From NCBI GenBank assembly GCA_025355115.1, contig JANXLO010000750.1:1-5357 (forward strand): DNA of 5,357 bases. The letters run 5' to 3'. The DNA comes from Chthonomonadaceae bacterium. Its GTDB lineage: Bacteria; Armatimonadota; Chthonomonadetes; Chthonomonadales; Chthonomonadaceae. The notes beneath the pieces are model-generated. The model was not told the DNA's origin. It ran no database searches and saw only the letters and a program-made list of their open reading frames with translations. This document shows, piece by piece, positions 1-5,356 of the stretch (positions are counted from its first letter, which is position 1; every line of letters starts with the position of its first letter). A program made the translations under genes and the position numbers.

Positions 1-1
1 G

Positions 2-580
2 ACGGGCCGGGTCGTCTCGATCGAGCTAGAGGAGCGTTCGGCGCGGCTGACGGTCAGCGCGCCTCTCGTGCATGTGGGAGCGGCGCTCGGCGACAGCATC
101 GCGGTCAACGGGTGCTGTCTGACAGTGGTTGGCCAGGAGGCAGATCGCCTCACCTTCGACGCTGTCCCCGAGACGCTTCTGCGCACCAATCTAGGTGGGC
201 TATGCCCCGGCGAACGCGTCAATCTGGAGCGGCCGCTGCAGGTAGGTGCGCGGCTGGGCGGACACTTCGTGCAGGGGCACATTGACGGCGCCGCCGTAGT
301 GTTGGCGGTGACGCCGGAGGAGAACGCGGTCGTCATAGAGATTGGAATGCCGATCCCATTGCGCCGTTACTTCGTCGAGAAAGGCTCCGTGACGGTCGAT
401 GGCGTCAGCCTCACTGTCGCCTCCGTATTGCCTGCGTCCTTCACCGTCTGGACTATCCCCCACACGAGAGCCGTCACCACTCTGGGCAGCCGTCGGCCCG
501 GAGACCGCGTTAATCTGGAATGCGATCTGCTCGGGAAATACATCGAGAGGCTGCTTCTGGACCGCGCGGGAACTGAGTGA
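2..580 (+). CDS. ribE: Riboflavin synthase, alpha subunit (5' partial)
   Basis: Converts two molecules of 6,7-dimethyl-8-ribityllumazine into riboflavin and a pyrimidinedione, the last step of cytosolic riboflavin synthesis. The reading frame is open from the left edge; the 192 visible residues begin TGRVVSIEL, which matches the family just after the usual MFTGI start, so about eight residues are missing and the full protein would be near 200 residues, normal for the family. The two-fold internal duplication typical of this enzyme is clear: GDSIAVNGCCLTV (visible residues 30-42) in the N-terminal lumazine-binding domain is echoed by GSVTVDGVSLTV (about 128-139) in the C-terminal one. The conserved GGHFVQGHIDG lies at about 86-96, and the C-terminus ends in the usual KYIERLL-type helix. 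Some databases use the symbol ribC. It is followed by a GC-rich hairpin. Whether other rib genes lie upstream cannot be seen. Identification is very secure. Confidence 0.97.
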   Translation, partial: TGRVVSIELEERSARLTVSAPLVHVGAALGDSIAVNGCCLTVVGQEADRLTFDAVPETLLRTNLGGLCPGERVNLERPLQVGARLGGHFVQGHIDGAAVVLAVTPEENAVVIEIGMPIPLRRYFVEKGSVTVDGVSLTVASVLPASFTVWTIPHTRAVTTLGSRRPGDRVNLECDLLGKYIERLLLDRAGTE

Positions 581-601
581 AGCAGCGTTCCAAACGGAGT
601 T

Positions 602-627
602 CGGGCCGGAGCATCTCCTCCGGCCCG
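602..627 (+). terminator. Hairpin, probable terminator after riboflavin synthase
   Basis: A perfect 10-bp inverted repeat (CGGGCCGGAG at 602-611, CTCCGGCCCG at 618-627) with a 6-base loop begins 21 bases after the riboflavin synthase stop codon. The bases after it (TCCGTCTTCTC) are pyrimidine-rich but are not a clean T run, so as an intrinsic terminator it is imperfect. It lies between two convergent genes and could serve both strands, since the stem is symmetrical. Its position and stem strength make termination or 3'-end protection the likeliest role. Confidence 0.6.
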
Positions 628-670
628 TCCGTCTTCTCGGGGGTGAGATTTACTCACAATTAGCCTGGCT

Positions 671-1009
671 TCAGGCTCCCATATCGTCGTCAGCGGTCTC
701 CTCTGCTTCGACTTCAGTCTCAACCTCGTCGAAATCGTCGCTTGACTCCTCCAGCGGGCTGCTGTCGATGATCTTGAGCGGATCGAGTTCGTTCGATGTG
801 TTGAAGCTGCGGCGCAACGGCTCGATGTCCGCGAGGCCGACGGCATTGGGGTTCTTCTGGCGGGCTTCATCGCTCACGAACTTGACCTTGCCCTCGGGAT
901 TATAATCTTTGGAGAAGGTGAAATTCGCCATCCACAGCGGGATCTTCACCATTGGTTTGCCCGTATCAGCGCAAACTACTTCACGCACTTCCAAATCCGG
1001 CTTACGCAT
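671..1009 (-). CDS. Hypothetical protein with acidic C-terminal tail
   Basis: I do not recognise a family for this 112-residue protein. The first 60 residues look folded and are mixed polar and hydrophobic, with one cysteine (Cys13) in VVCADTGKPM, an aromatic stretch around IPLWMANFTF (23-32) and a lysine-rich part to about residue 52. The tail is highly acidic: 14 of the 23 residues from 87 to 109 are Asp or Glu. No signal peptide or membrane segment is visible, so it is probably cytosolic. I chose the ATG at 1009 because AGGAG lies 11 bases upstream; an in-frame GTG at 1021 would overlap that AGGAG and leave no spacing. It is the last gene of the leftward group, 104 bases after the small membrane-protein gene, and it converges on riboflavin synthase. 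Acidic tails of this kind occur in nucleic-acid mimics and in proteins that bind basic partners, but nothing here proves such a role. Confidence 0.75.
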   Translation of the reverse strand: MRKPDLEVREVVCADTGKPMVKIPLWMANFTFSKDYNPEGKVKFVSDEARQKNPNAVGLADIEPLRRSFNTSNELDPLKIIDSSPLEESSDDFDEVETEVEAEETADDDMGA

Positions 1010-1032
1010 GGATCTCTTCACTCCTGCAATGT

Positions 1033-1050
1033 CCGCCCGCGTTCGGGCGG
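1033..1050 (-). other. Hairpin between two small genes
   Basis: CCGCCCG (1033-1039) and CGGGCGG (1044-1050) form a perfect 7-bp stem with a 4-base loop, 23 bases upstream of the ATG of the acidic-tail gene. No T run follows on either strand, so it is a poor intrinsic terminator. A smaller 4-bp hairpin (1082-1094) lies just upstream on the transcript. They could slow exonucleases or affect translation of the last gene; that role is inference only. Confidence 0.35.
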
Positions 1051-1113
1051 CAATCGTTCTGTCGTGTCGTTAAGTTGGGGTCCGCATTTCGCGGCTCTGG
1101 CGCATTCTCAGCG

Positions 1114-1371
1114 CTAAACGGACTCTGGTCGTACTTCCGGGTCACTCTTTGCAGGGGAAATAGCGGCGACCGGAGCAGGCGGGGAGTTCTTGAGTGAAAC
1201 ATAGCCGTTGACGAGCATCAGCACTCCTGCGGCCAGATAAAAGAGCGATGTGTACCGAGTCTGATCCTGACCGGGCTCGTAGAGGAACTTTCCGCCTGTG
1301 GCGAAGCCGAGCACACTGATCACCACGAGCGCAAGGCCGATCAGCACAAACATATTCAGAAAACGCAGCAT
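1114..1371 (-). CDS. Small two-helix membrane protein, function unknown
   Basis: An 85-residue protein with two clear hydrophobic segments, about residues 5-24 (LNMFVLIGLALVVISVLGFA) and 43-60 (LFYLAAGVLMLVNGYVSL). They are joined by a polar loop of about 18 residues and followed by a proline- and alanine-rich tail (PPAPVAA) of about 25 residues. Lys61 directly after helix two and Arg3 before helix one suggest that both ends face the cytoplasm. No conserved catalytic motif is visible, and I cannot assign a family. The ATG at 1371 is preceded by AAGGA with a 6-base spacer and opens directly into helix one. A longer in-frame start at 1461 would add 30 polar residues read from the apparent promoter and leader, and is unlikely. 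Its neighbours are the dioxygenase gene upstream (114-base gap) and the acidic-tail gene downstream. The hydropathy pattern makes it a credible gene although its job is unknown. Confidence 0.7.
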   Translation of the reverse strand: MLRFLNMFVLIGLALVVISVLGFATGGKFLYEPGQDQTRYTSLFYLAAGVLMLVNGYVSLKNSPPAPVAAISPAKSDPEVRPESV

Positions 1372-1396
1372 TACGGATCCTTCCACGAAAGGTCCA

Positions 1397-1408
1397 CCCG
1401 AATTCGGG
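1397..1408. promoter_or_regulatory. 12-bp palindrome in leader of membrane-protein gene
   Basis: CCCGAATTCGGG is a perfect 12-bp palindrome lying between the putative -10 box (1418-1423) and the ribosome-binding site of the small membrane-protein gene. This is where a repressor operator would sit. Perfect palindromes of this length do arise by chance in GC-rich DNA, so the regulatory reading is tentative. Confidence 0.3.
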
Positions 1409-1417
1409 CTTCTCCTT

Positions 1418-1450
1418 AGTATACCCCAAATTCCGTCTCCGGGTTTCCAA
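1418..1450 (-). promoter_or_regulatory. Possible promoter of small membrane-protein gene
   Basis: On the minus strand TATACT (1423-1418) matches five of six bases of the sigma70 -10 consensus and lies about 47 bases upstream of the ATG. The best -35-like hexamer, TTGGAA (1450-1445), is 21 bases away, longer than the preferred 16-18, and there is no TGn extension. It is therefore a weak call resting mainly on the -10 box and its position in the gap after the dioxygenase gene. Confidence 0.35.
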
Positions 1451-1485
1451 GACTCGATCACGTCATTTGACTGGCTAGCAGTTGG

Positions 1486-2361
1486 TCAGTACAGCCCTTC
1501 AGGCTCGCCAAGCAGTTCCCGCGTGATGGCGTCGGCGTTGTCCGCAAGCGGCTGCATGAGACCATTTTTGGGCTTCTCTCCATAGGTGGGCAAGCTCAGC
1601 CACGCTGCGCAGTAGGGCAGGATCAGCAGGCGGCGGACGGTTCCCTGAGGCGTGGTTGGCAGAGCCCGATGCCAGAGCGCGCCGTGCAGCAGCACCACGC
1701 TTCCAGCGGGCAGGCGCAGTATCACCTGACCGGGCAGTTCGCCGTACACGTCACCGGGCAAATCTTCCTGAATTCGGTTGTGTGAACCCGGCACGATGCA
1801 AAGCGGCCCATTGGCATCATTCACGTCGTCCAGATAGATGAGACAGTCCAGGACGTGCGGGCGCGTAAACCAGGCGGGCATCGGGTCAGGAATGACGCGC
1901 TGATGAAAATGCCAGTGTGTCTCCTGTTTTGGCTGGTCGGGGTAAGCGATGCGGGCCGTCATCGCCTTGACCTGGATTTGCGGCCCCAGCACAGCACGGG
2001 CTATCGATATCAGAGGCGGGAAGTTGAACAGCTCCAGAAAGGCGGGATTCTTGTCCATGAGATGCCGAAGGAACAGCCCGCCGAAGCGAGGCGAGGTGCT
2101 GACGCTCATGCCGCCCTCTACCTCTCTCGCCGCCACTTCGTCGAGAGCATTCCGCAGTCTGGCAAGCTGTTCCGGGCCGAACATGCGCTCGCGTACAAGA
2201 AAGCCCTGCGACACCAGTCCATCGATCTCTTCGCGGCTGGCGTGGACTTCTACAGGACGATTTATCTGTTCTTCAGTGCGGTCGGCATTGCGGATACGGT
2301 AGGGAATGTTAAAGCGATCTTGCTCGCTGGTTTCGCTTGGGGCGACGAAACTGGTCTTCAT
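1486..2361 (-). CDS. Phytanoyl-CoA dioxygenase (PhyH) family protein, atypical iron site
   Basis: A 291-residue member of the PhyH family, whose characterised members are soluble Fe(II)/2-oxoglutarate oxygenases that hydroxylate small molecules. The family core is clear: YLDDV and NGPLCIVPGSH (176-194), then AGSVVLLHGALWHRA (219-233) carrying the distal iron-ligand histidine (His231), and Arg243 twelve residues on, where the 2-oxoglutarate-binding arginine is expected. The proximal HxD motif is not found. The expected place reads ETHWHFHQR (147-155), with His149, His151 and His153 and no aspartate two residues after any of them. The protein may use a three-histidine metal site, or may have lost or changed activity. 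The ATG at 2361 has AAGGAG with a 6-base spacer. The first 45 residues are polar and family-specific. The gene follows the isomerase-like gene on the same strand after 127 bases. Substrate unknown; family assignment secure. Confidence 0.92.
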   Translation of the reverse strand: MKTSFVAPSETSEQDRFNIPYRIRNADRTEEQINRPVEVHASREEIDGLVSQGFLVRERMFGPEQLARLRNALDEVAAREVEGGMSVSTSPRFGGLFLRHLMDKNPAFLELFNFPPLISIARAVLGPQIQVKAMTARIAYPDQPKQETHWHFHQRVIPDPMPAWFTRPHVLDCLIYLDDVNDANGPLCIVPGSHNRIQEDLPGDVYGELPGQVILRLPAGSVVLLHGALWHRALPTTPQGTVRRLLILPYCAAWLSLPTYGEKPKNGLMQPLADNADAITRELLGEPEGLY

Positions 2362-2488
2362 ATTTGTCTCCTTGCAATCGGCTTCGACGTCTGGATCTAC
2401 GGTTTGCCCGGCCCCCTGCGACTACTCGCTCCATTCGTTTTTGACCGATTCGCTAACATCCCGACTGTTCGTGTGGTGAAAACGCACT

Positions 2489-3352
2489 CTACATCCGCGC
2501 CGCAAGGAACTTCGCCGAGCGTTGGAGCTCCTCCATGCCGCTCACGCCGTCCTCGATGGAGATCCACCCGTCGAAGCCTACGCCATTGAGAATGGAGAAG
2601 ATCGAGTCATAGTCGATTATGCCGGTTCCTACCTCTCCGTGGATGAGCTGCGTATAGTCGGTGATGCCTTCCGGGCCTAGCTCAACTCCTGGCTTTGGGC
2701 GGCGGTCGGAGGCATGCATTGTCACAACCCGGTGCTTGACACGCTCCAGCAGCACGAGCGGGTCCTCGTTTGCCAGCAGCGTGTTCGAGGGGTCGAAGTT
2801 GACGCCGAACCAGGGGCTTTCAATGCGCTCCACGATGGCGCAGAAGATCTCCATTTTTTGCGCGAACTCGGGGAACTGCCAGTAGTTGTCCTTGAAGTGA
2901 TTCTCCATCGTGAGGACGATGTTGTGCTCGGCGGCGAAAGGCAGCAGCTCTGTGATGCACTCGACCACCCATTCGATCCCCTGCTCGCGACCTACCTCCG
3001 GCCTGCGCTGACCTGAGAGGACGCGGCAGGTCTGTGCGCCCAGGGCGGTGGCGGCACGGATCATGCCTCGCTGCCTATCCAGTTCGGAGCGGCGATGCGC
3101 GGGGTCAGGCGATGTGAAGTCCGGGGAGGCGCAGAACATGGGGCAGACGAACCCGGCCTCCGAATGCGCGGCCCGTACCTCAGCAAGGTAGCTGGGCTCG
3201 AAACTCGCCAGTGCCCCATGGTACATCTCAAGCCCCGTAACGCCGAGCGGACGAAGATGCTCCCGAGCCAGCTCGATCCAGTCGACAATGGTCATAGAAT
3301 GTGTGACGCACAGGTCGTCCATATAGCACTTCGGGAAGGCGGCTAAGTTCAA
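2489..3352 (-). CDS. Sugar phosphate isomerase/epimerase-like TIM-barrel protein
   Basis: A 287-residue protein of the xylose-isomerase-like TIM-barrel superfamily (AP endonuclease 2 fold), typically cytosolic metal-dependent isomerases or epimerases of sugars and related polyols. Four likely metal ligands fall at strand ends in the order seen in this superfamily: Glu150 in LTMENH, Asp187 in NFDPSN, His213 in TMHASD and Glu267 in SIEDG. HGEVGTG (238-244) resembles the late active-site loop of these enzymes. I chose the TTG at 3352: GGAG lies 8 bases upstream, and the first residues (LAAFPKCY) form barrel strand one, which would be lost from the next ATG (3322). Length is normal for the family. 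It is transcribed from a near-consensus promoter about 30 bases upstream, and the dioxygenase gene follows it on the same strand. A role in turnover of a sugar, inositol or similar compound is plausible, but the substrate cannot be inferred. Confidence 0.9.
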   Translation of the reverse strand: MNLAAFPKCYMDDLCVTHSMTIVDWIELAREHLRPLGVTGLEMYHGALASFEPSYLAEVRAAHSEAGFVCPMFCASPDFTSPDPAHRRSELDRQRGMIRAATALGAQTCRVLSGQRRPEVGREQGIEWVVECITELLPFAAEHNIVLTMENHFKDNYWQFPEFAQKMEIFCAIVERIESPWFGVNFDPSNTLLANEDPLVLLERVKHRVVTMHASDRRPKPGVELGPEGITDYTQLIHGEVGTGIIDYDSIFSILNGVGFDGWISIEDGVSGMEELQRSAKFLAARM

Positions 3353-3360
3353 GCTCTGTT

Positions 3361-3364
3361 CTCC
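3361..3364 (-). promoter_or_regulatory. Ribosome-binding site deciding a TTG start
   Basis: GGAG on the minus strand (CTCC at 3361-3364) lies 8 bases upstream of the TTG at 3352. It supports initiation there, which keeps the first beta strand of the TIM barrel intact. Confidence 0.6.
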
Positions 3365-3387
3365 AGGCGGCGAGTTGCGGTTGCGTC

Positions 3388-3416
3388 ATTATAGAAGACG
3401 GTGAGAAGTGAGTCAA
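3388..3416 (-). promoter_or_regulatory. Near-consensus sigma70 promoter of isomerase-like gene
   Basis: On the minus strand TTGACT (3416-3411) matches five of six bases of the -35 consensus, and TATAAT (3393-3388) matches the -10 consensus perfectly. The spacer is exactly 17 bases, the optimum. Transcription would begin near 3381, giving a leader of about 29 bases that contains the GGAG ribosome-binding site. This predicts strong housekeeping-sigma expression of the isomerase-like gene, and perhaps of the genes downstream, unless a repressor acts. Confidence 0.85.
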
Positions 3417-3452
3417 GGTCAGGCATTGCCGGAGCTTCGCTCTACCGGACGG

Positions 3453-3488
3453 CCGACAAATTTGCTCCCTCCTGGACAGCAATGTCGG
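3453..3488 (+). other. Bulged inverted repeat upstream of glycosyltransferase gene
   Basis: CCGACA (3453-3458) pairs with TGTCGG (3483-3488), and just inside it TTGCT (3462-3466) pairs with AGCAA (3478-3482). This leaves a 3-base bulge on one side and an 11-base pyrimidine-rich loop. It lies 70 bases before the glycosyltransferase start in the divergent intergenic region. It could be a leader structure, an operator or chance. I see no convincing plus-strand promoter in this region (3353-3558). Confidence 0.3.
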
Positions 3489-3540
3489 GAAGGACAAGGC
3501 GGGCCGGTTCGCGAAAATAGGCGTGAGAGCACTTTTACGA

Positions 3541-3550
3541 GGGGAAGGAG
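3541..3550 (+). promoter_or_regulatory. Ribosome-binding site deciding a TTG start
   Basis: GGGGAAGGAG ends 8 bases before the TTG at 3559. This strong purine-rich site and the family-typical start of the protein (RVLMLSWEYPP) favour the TTG over the in-frame GTG at 3523, which would place this site inside the coding region. Confidence 0.7.
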
Positions 3551-3558
3551 TCACCATC

Positions 3559-4815
3559 TTGCGCGTCCTGATGTTATCCTGGGAGTATCCGCCGAAGATC
3601 GTTGGCGGCATCGCACGTCACGTCGAAGACCTTGCCCGCGCTCTCGCGCGACAAAAGGACATAGAGGTTCACGTCGTGACCTGCGACTTCCCCGGCGCAC
3701 CCGCCGAGGAGGTCATCCACGGAGTCCACGTCCACCGCGTAGCCCCGACCGACGCGCCTGGCGGCTACAGCGACTTCGTTCATTGGGTCCATCAGCTGAA
3801 CGCCGCGATGCGCGACCGCGCTCACGCCCTCATCACCGGCTGGCTCGCTCCGAAGGGACGCAGCAAACTCGCGACCGACCCCAAGAAGCTCTCACAGAAG
3901 GACGGGATTCTGCTCCACGCCCACGACTGGCTGTCTCATTTCGCCGCCGTGGAGCTAAAAAACACGTTCAAGCTCCCTCTCGTCGCCACGATCCACGCCA
4001 CCGAGTTCGGTCGTAACAACGGCATCCACACCGAGATAAATCGCTACATCAATCGAATCGAGACCGACCTCGTCACGGAGGCCTGGCGCGTCATCGTCTG
4101 CACCGGCTTCATGAATGGCGAAGTCAAGCACGCGCTCCATGCGCCCTGGGACAAGCTCGACACAATCTACAACGGCGTCGATGCGAGCAAGTTCCAATTC
4201 GATTTCCCCGAGGAGGAGGCGCGGCTATTTCGTTCGCAGTTCGCCGGGCCAGAGGAGAAGATCGTCCTGTTCGTCGGCCGCGGGGTGCGCGAGAAGGGCT
4301 GTCAGGTGCTCATCGACGCCATGCCGCGCGTCCGCGCCCACTACTACGCCACCAAACTCATTGTGGCGGGCGGGGGGCACCGTCAGCATCTCATAGATCA
4401 GGCCCACGCTGTCGGGCTCGGGCAGAGCGCCTTCTTCACCGGCTTCATCCCTGACGATGTGCTGCTGCGTCTCTACAAAGTCGCCGATGTCGCCTGCTTT
4501 CCAAGCCTGTATGAGCCGTTCGGGATCGTGGCATTGGAGGGCATGGCGGCCCACTGTCCGGTTGTGGTCTCGAACGCAGGCGGTCTGCCGGAGGTCGTCG
4601 AGCACGATGTGACCGGAACCGTCACACACACCAACAACCCTGAGAGCCTGGCGTGGGGCATCTCCCGTGTACTTCACCACCCCGATTTCGCTCGTCACAT
4701 GGCGGATCAGGCCTACGAGAGAATCCAGACGGTCTTCAATTGGGACCGCATTGCGGAGCAGACTCGGGGAGTCTACTCTCGCGTCTGGGGAGAGTTCGCG
4801 CTCAGTCCCTGGTAG
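3559..4815 (+). CDS. GT4-type glycosyltransferase, glucan-synthase-like
   Basis: A 418-residue retaining glycosyltransferase of the GT-B fold that should transfer a sugar from a nucleotide donor. The N-terminal domain opens with RVLMLSWEYPPKIVGGIARH; the KIVGG part (13-17) corresponds to the KxGG donor loop of glycogen and starch synthases. HAHDW (120-124) and TIHATEFGR (144-152) are also synthase-like. The C-terminal domain has the hinge YNGVD (204-208), the donor-binding GRGVREKG (Arg241, Lys246), and the E-x7-E motif EPFGIVALE (Glu319, Glu327). No signal peptide or membrane helix is visible, so it is cytosolic or loosely membrane-bound. Start chosen at TTG 3559 from the ribosome-binding site. 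It is divergent from the isomerase-like gene and ends 25 bases from the convergent M15-like gene. It may make an alpha-glucan or a surface polysaccharide; the acceptor is not predictable. No other glycogen gene is in view. Confidence 0.93.
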   Translation: MRVLMLSWEYPPKIVGGIARHVEDLARALARQKDIEVHVVTCDFPGAPAEEVIHGVHVHRVAPTDAPGGYSDFVHWVHQLNAAMRDRAHALITGWLAPKGRSKLATDPKKLSQKDGILLHAHDWLSHFAAVELKNTFKLPLVATIHATEFGRNNGIHTEINRYINRIETDLVTEAWRVIVCTGFMNGEVKHALHAPWDKLDTIYNGVDASKFQFDFPEEEARLFRSQFAGPEEKIVLFVGRGVREKGCQVLIDAMPRVRAHYYATKLIVAGGGHRQHLIDQAHAVGLGQSAFFTGFIPDDVLLRLYKVADVACFPSLYEPFGIVALEGMAAHCPVVVSNAGGLPEVVEHDVTGTVTHTNNPESLAWGISRVLHHPDFARHMADQAYERIQTVFNWDRIAEQTRGVYSRVWGEFALSPW

Positions 4816-4840
4816 CCGCCGAGCGGGGAGAAGCCGGATG

Positions 4841-5356
4841 TCAAGGTTTGGCTTCTGCGATTCTGCTCAACGCGTCGGCATGGATCGGATTTGGGACGAT
4901 GTGATAGCGGCGCTGATTGCGATCCTTTGCGTCCGCATAGGCGAGAATCCGGCGATCCTGGAGGCTGTCCAGCGCGTACTCCAGGACTTTGCGCTGCTTC
5001 TCGTCTGGCGGGCGCAACAGGTCGAAGGCTATCCCCGTGGTATGGAAGTCGAAATCGGGAGGGGGGCCATCTCCCGGCGGATGCAGGCGCTCCATGTTCG
5101 GAGGCTGAAGAGGCAGAACGGGTGGTTTGGAAGGCGTCATCTCCTTCGCGCGAGCCGCAAGCGGAGTGGTGAGCGTGAGATCCCCGACAGTCACTGGCTT
5201 CGTCCCGCCCACCGATCGATAGGTCTTCTCTACCAGTTGGAGCAGACCGAGGGCGGAAGGCTTTAGCCCGGCATAAAAGTCTCGACGGGCAGAGACGAGC
5301 GGCTGAAGCCTGACAATAAAAAACGAATCTGAGCGCACTGGAAGCAGCTGTTTTTG
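4841..5356 (-). CDS. M15-peptidase-like protein, C-terminal part (5' partial)
   Basis: The frame is open to the right edge, and 171 residues are visible. A GTG at 5338 lacks a ribosome-binding site, so the true start is probably outside the window. The helix ALGLLQLVEKTYRSVGG (visible about 36-51), then a beta-like segment and a proline-rich linker, lead to HTTGIAFDL (105-113). This fits the HxxGxAxD zinc motif of M15 D-Ala-D-Ala carboxypeptidases and related cell-wall proteins, with His105 and Asp112 as ligands. RRYHIVPNP (149-157) supplies a candidate third ligand, His152. In classical M15 enzymes that histidine is in ExWH with a catalytic Glu three residues before it; here that position is Arg149. 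It may therefore be a non-catalytic or divergent relative, possibly of the DUF5715 group, though I recall that family only loosely. Any signal peptide or anchor would lie off the window. It converges on the glycosyltransferase gene with no obvious terminator between them. Confidence 0.7.
   Translation of the reverse strand, partial: QKQLLPVRSDSFFIVRLQPLVSARRDFYAGLKPSALGLLQLVEKTYRSVGGTKPVTVGDLTLTTPLAARAKEMTPSKPPVLPLQPPNMERLHPPGDGPPPDFDFHTTGIAFDLLRPPDEKQRKVLEYALDSLQDRRILAYADAKDRNQRRYHIVPNPIHADALSRIAEAKP

Noticed and set aside
643..657. Small inverted repeat GTGAG/CTCAC in the convergent gap
   Set aside because: A 5-bp stem without a T run is too weak to call separately from the stronger hairpin at 602-627.
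367..905. Open frames on both strands across the riboflavin synthase end and the 580-671 gap
   Set aside because: They overlap a secure gene in another frame, run through the hairpin at 602-627, and give serine/arginine-rich translations without motifs.
1466..1494. TTGACT, 17 bases, TACAGC on the plus strand near the 3' end of the PhyH gene
   Set aside because: The -10 hexamer matches only three of six bases and no plus-strand gene follows; an antisense promoter is possible but unsupported.
2374..2488. Search for a promoter or terminator between the isomerase-like and PhyH genes
   Set aside because: I found no -35/-10 pair with good spacing and no strong hairpin, so no site is reported and co-transcription remains the simpler reading.
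1855..2589. A 244-codon plus-strand open frame opposite the PhyH-family gene
   Set aside because: It is antisense to a protein with clear family motifs, its translation shows no recognisable domain, and long antisense frames are expected in GC-rich coding DNA.
3408..4016. A 202-codon plus-strand frame overlapping the glycosyltransferase start
   Set aside because: Its translation is extremely arginine-rich, as expected for an out-of-frame reading of a GC-rich gene.
4667..5266. A 199-codon plus-strand frame running from the glycosyltransferase end into the M15-like gene
   Set aside because: It lies across two convergent genes with better-supported frames, and its translation shows no motif.
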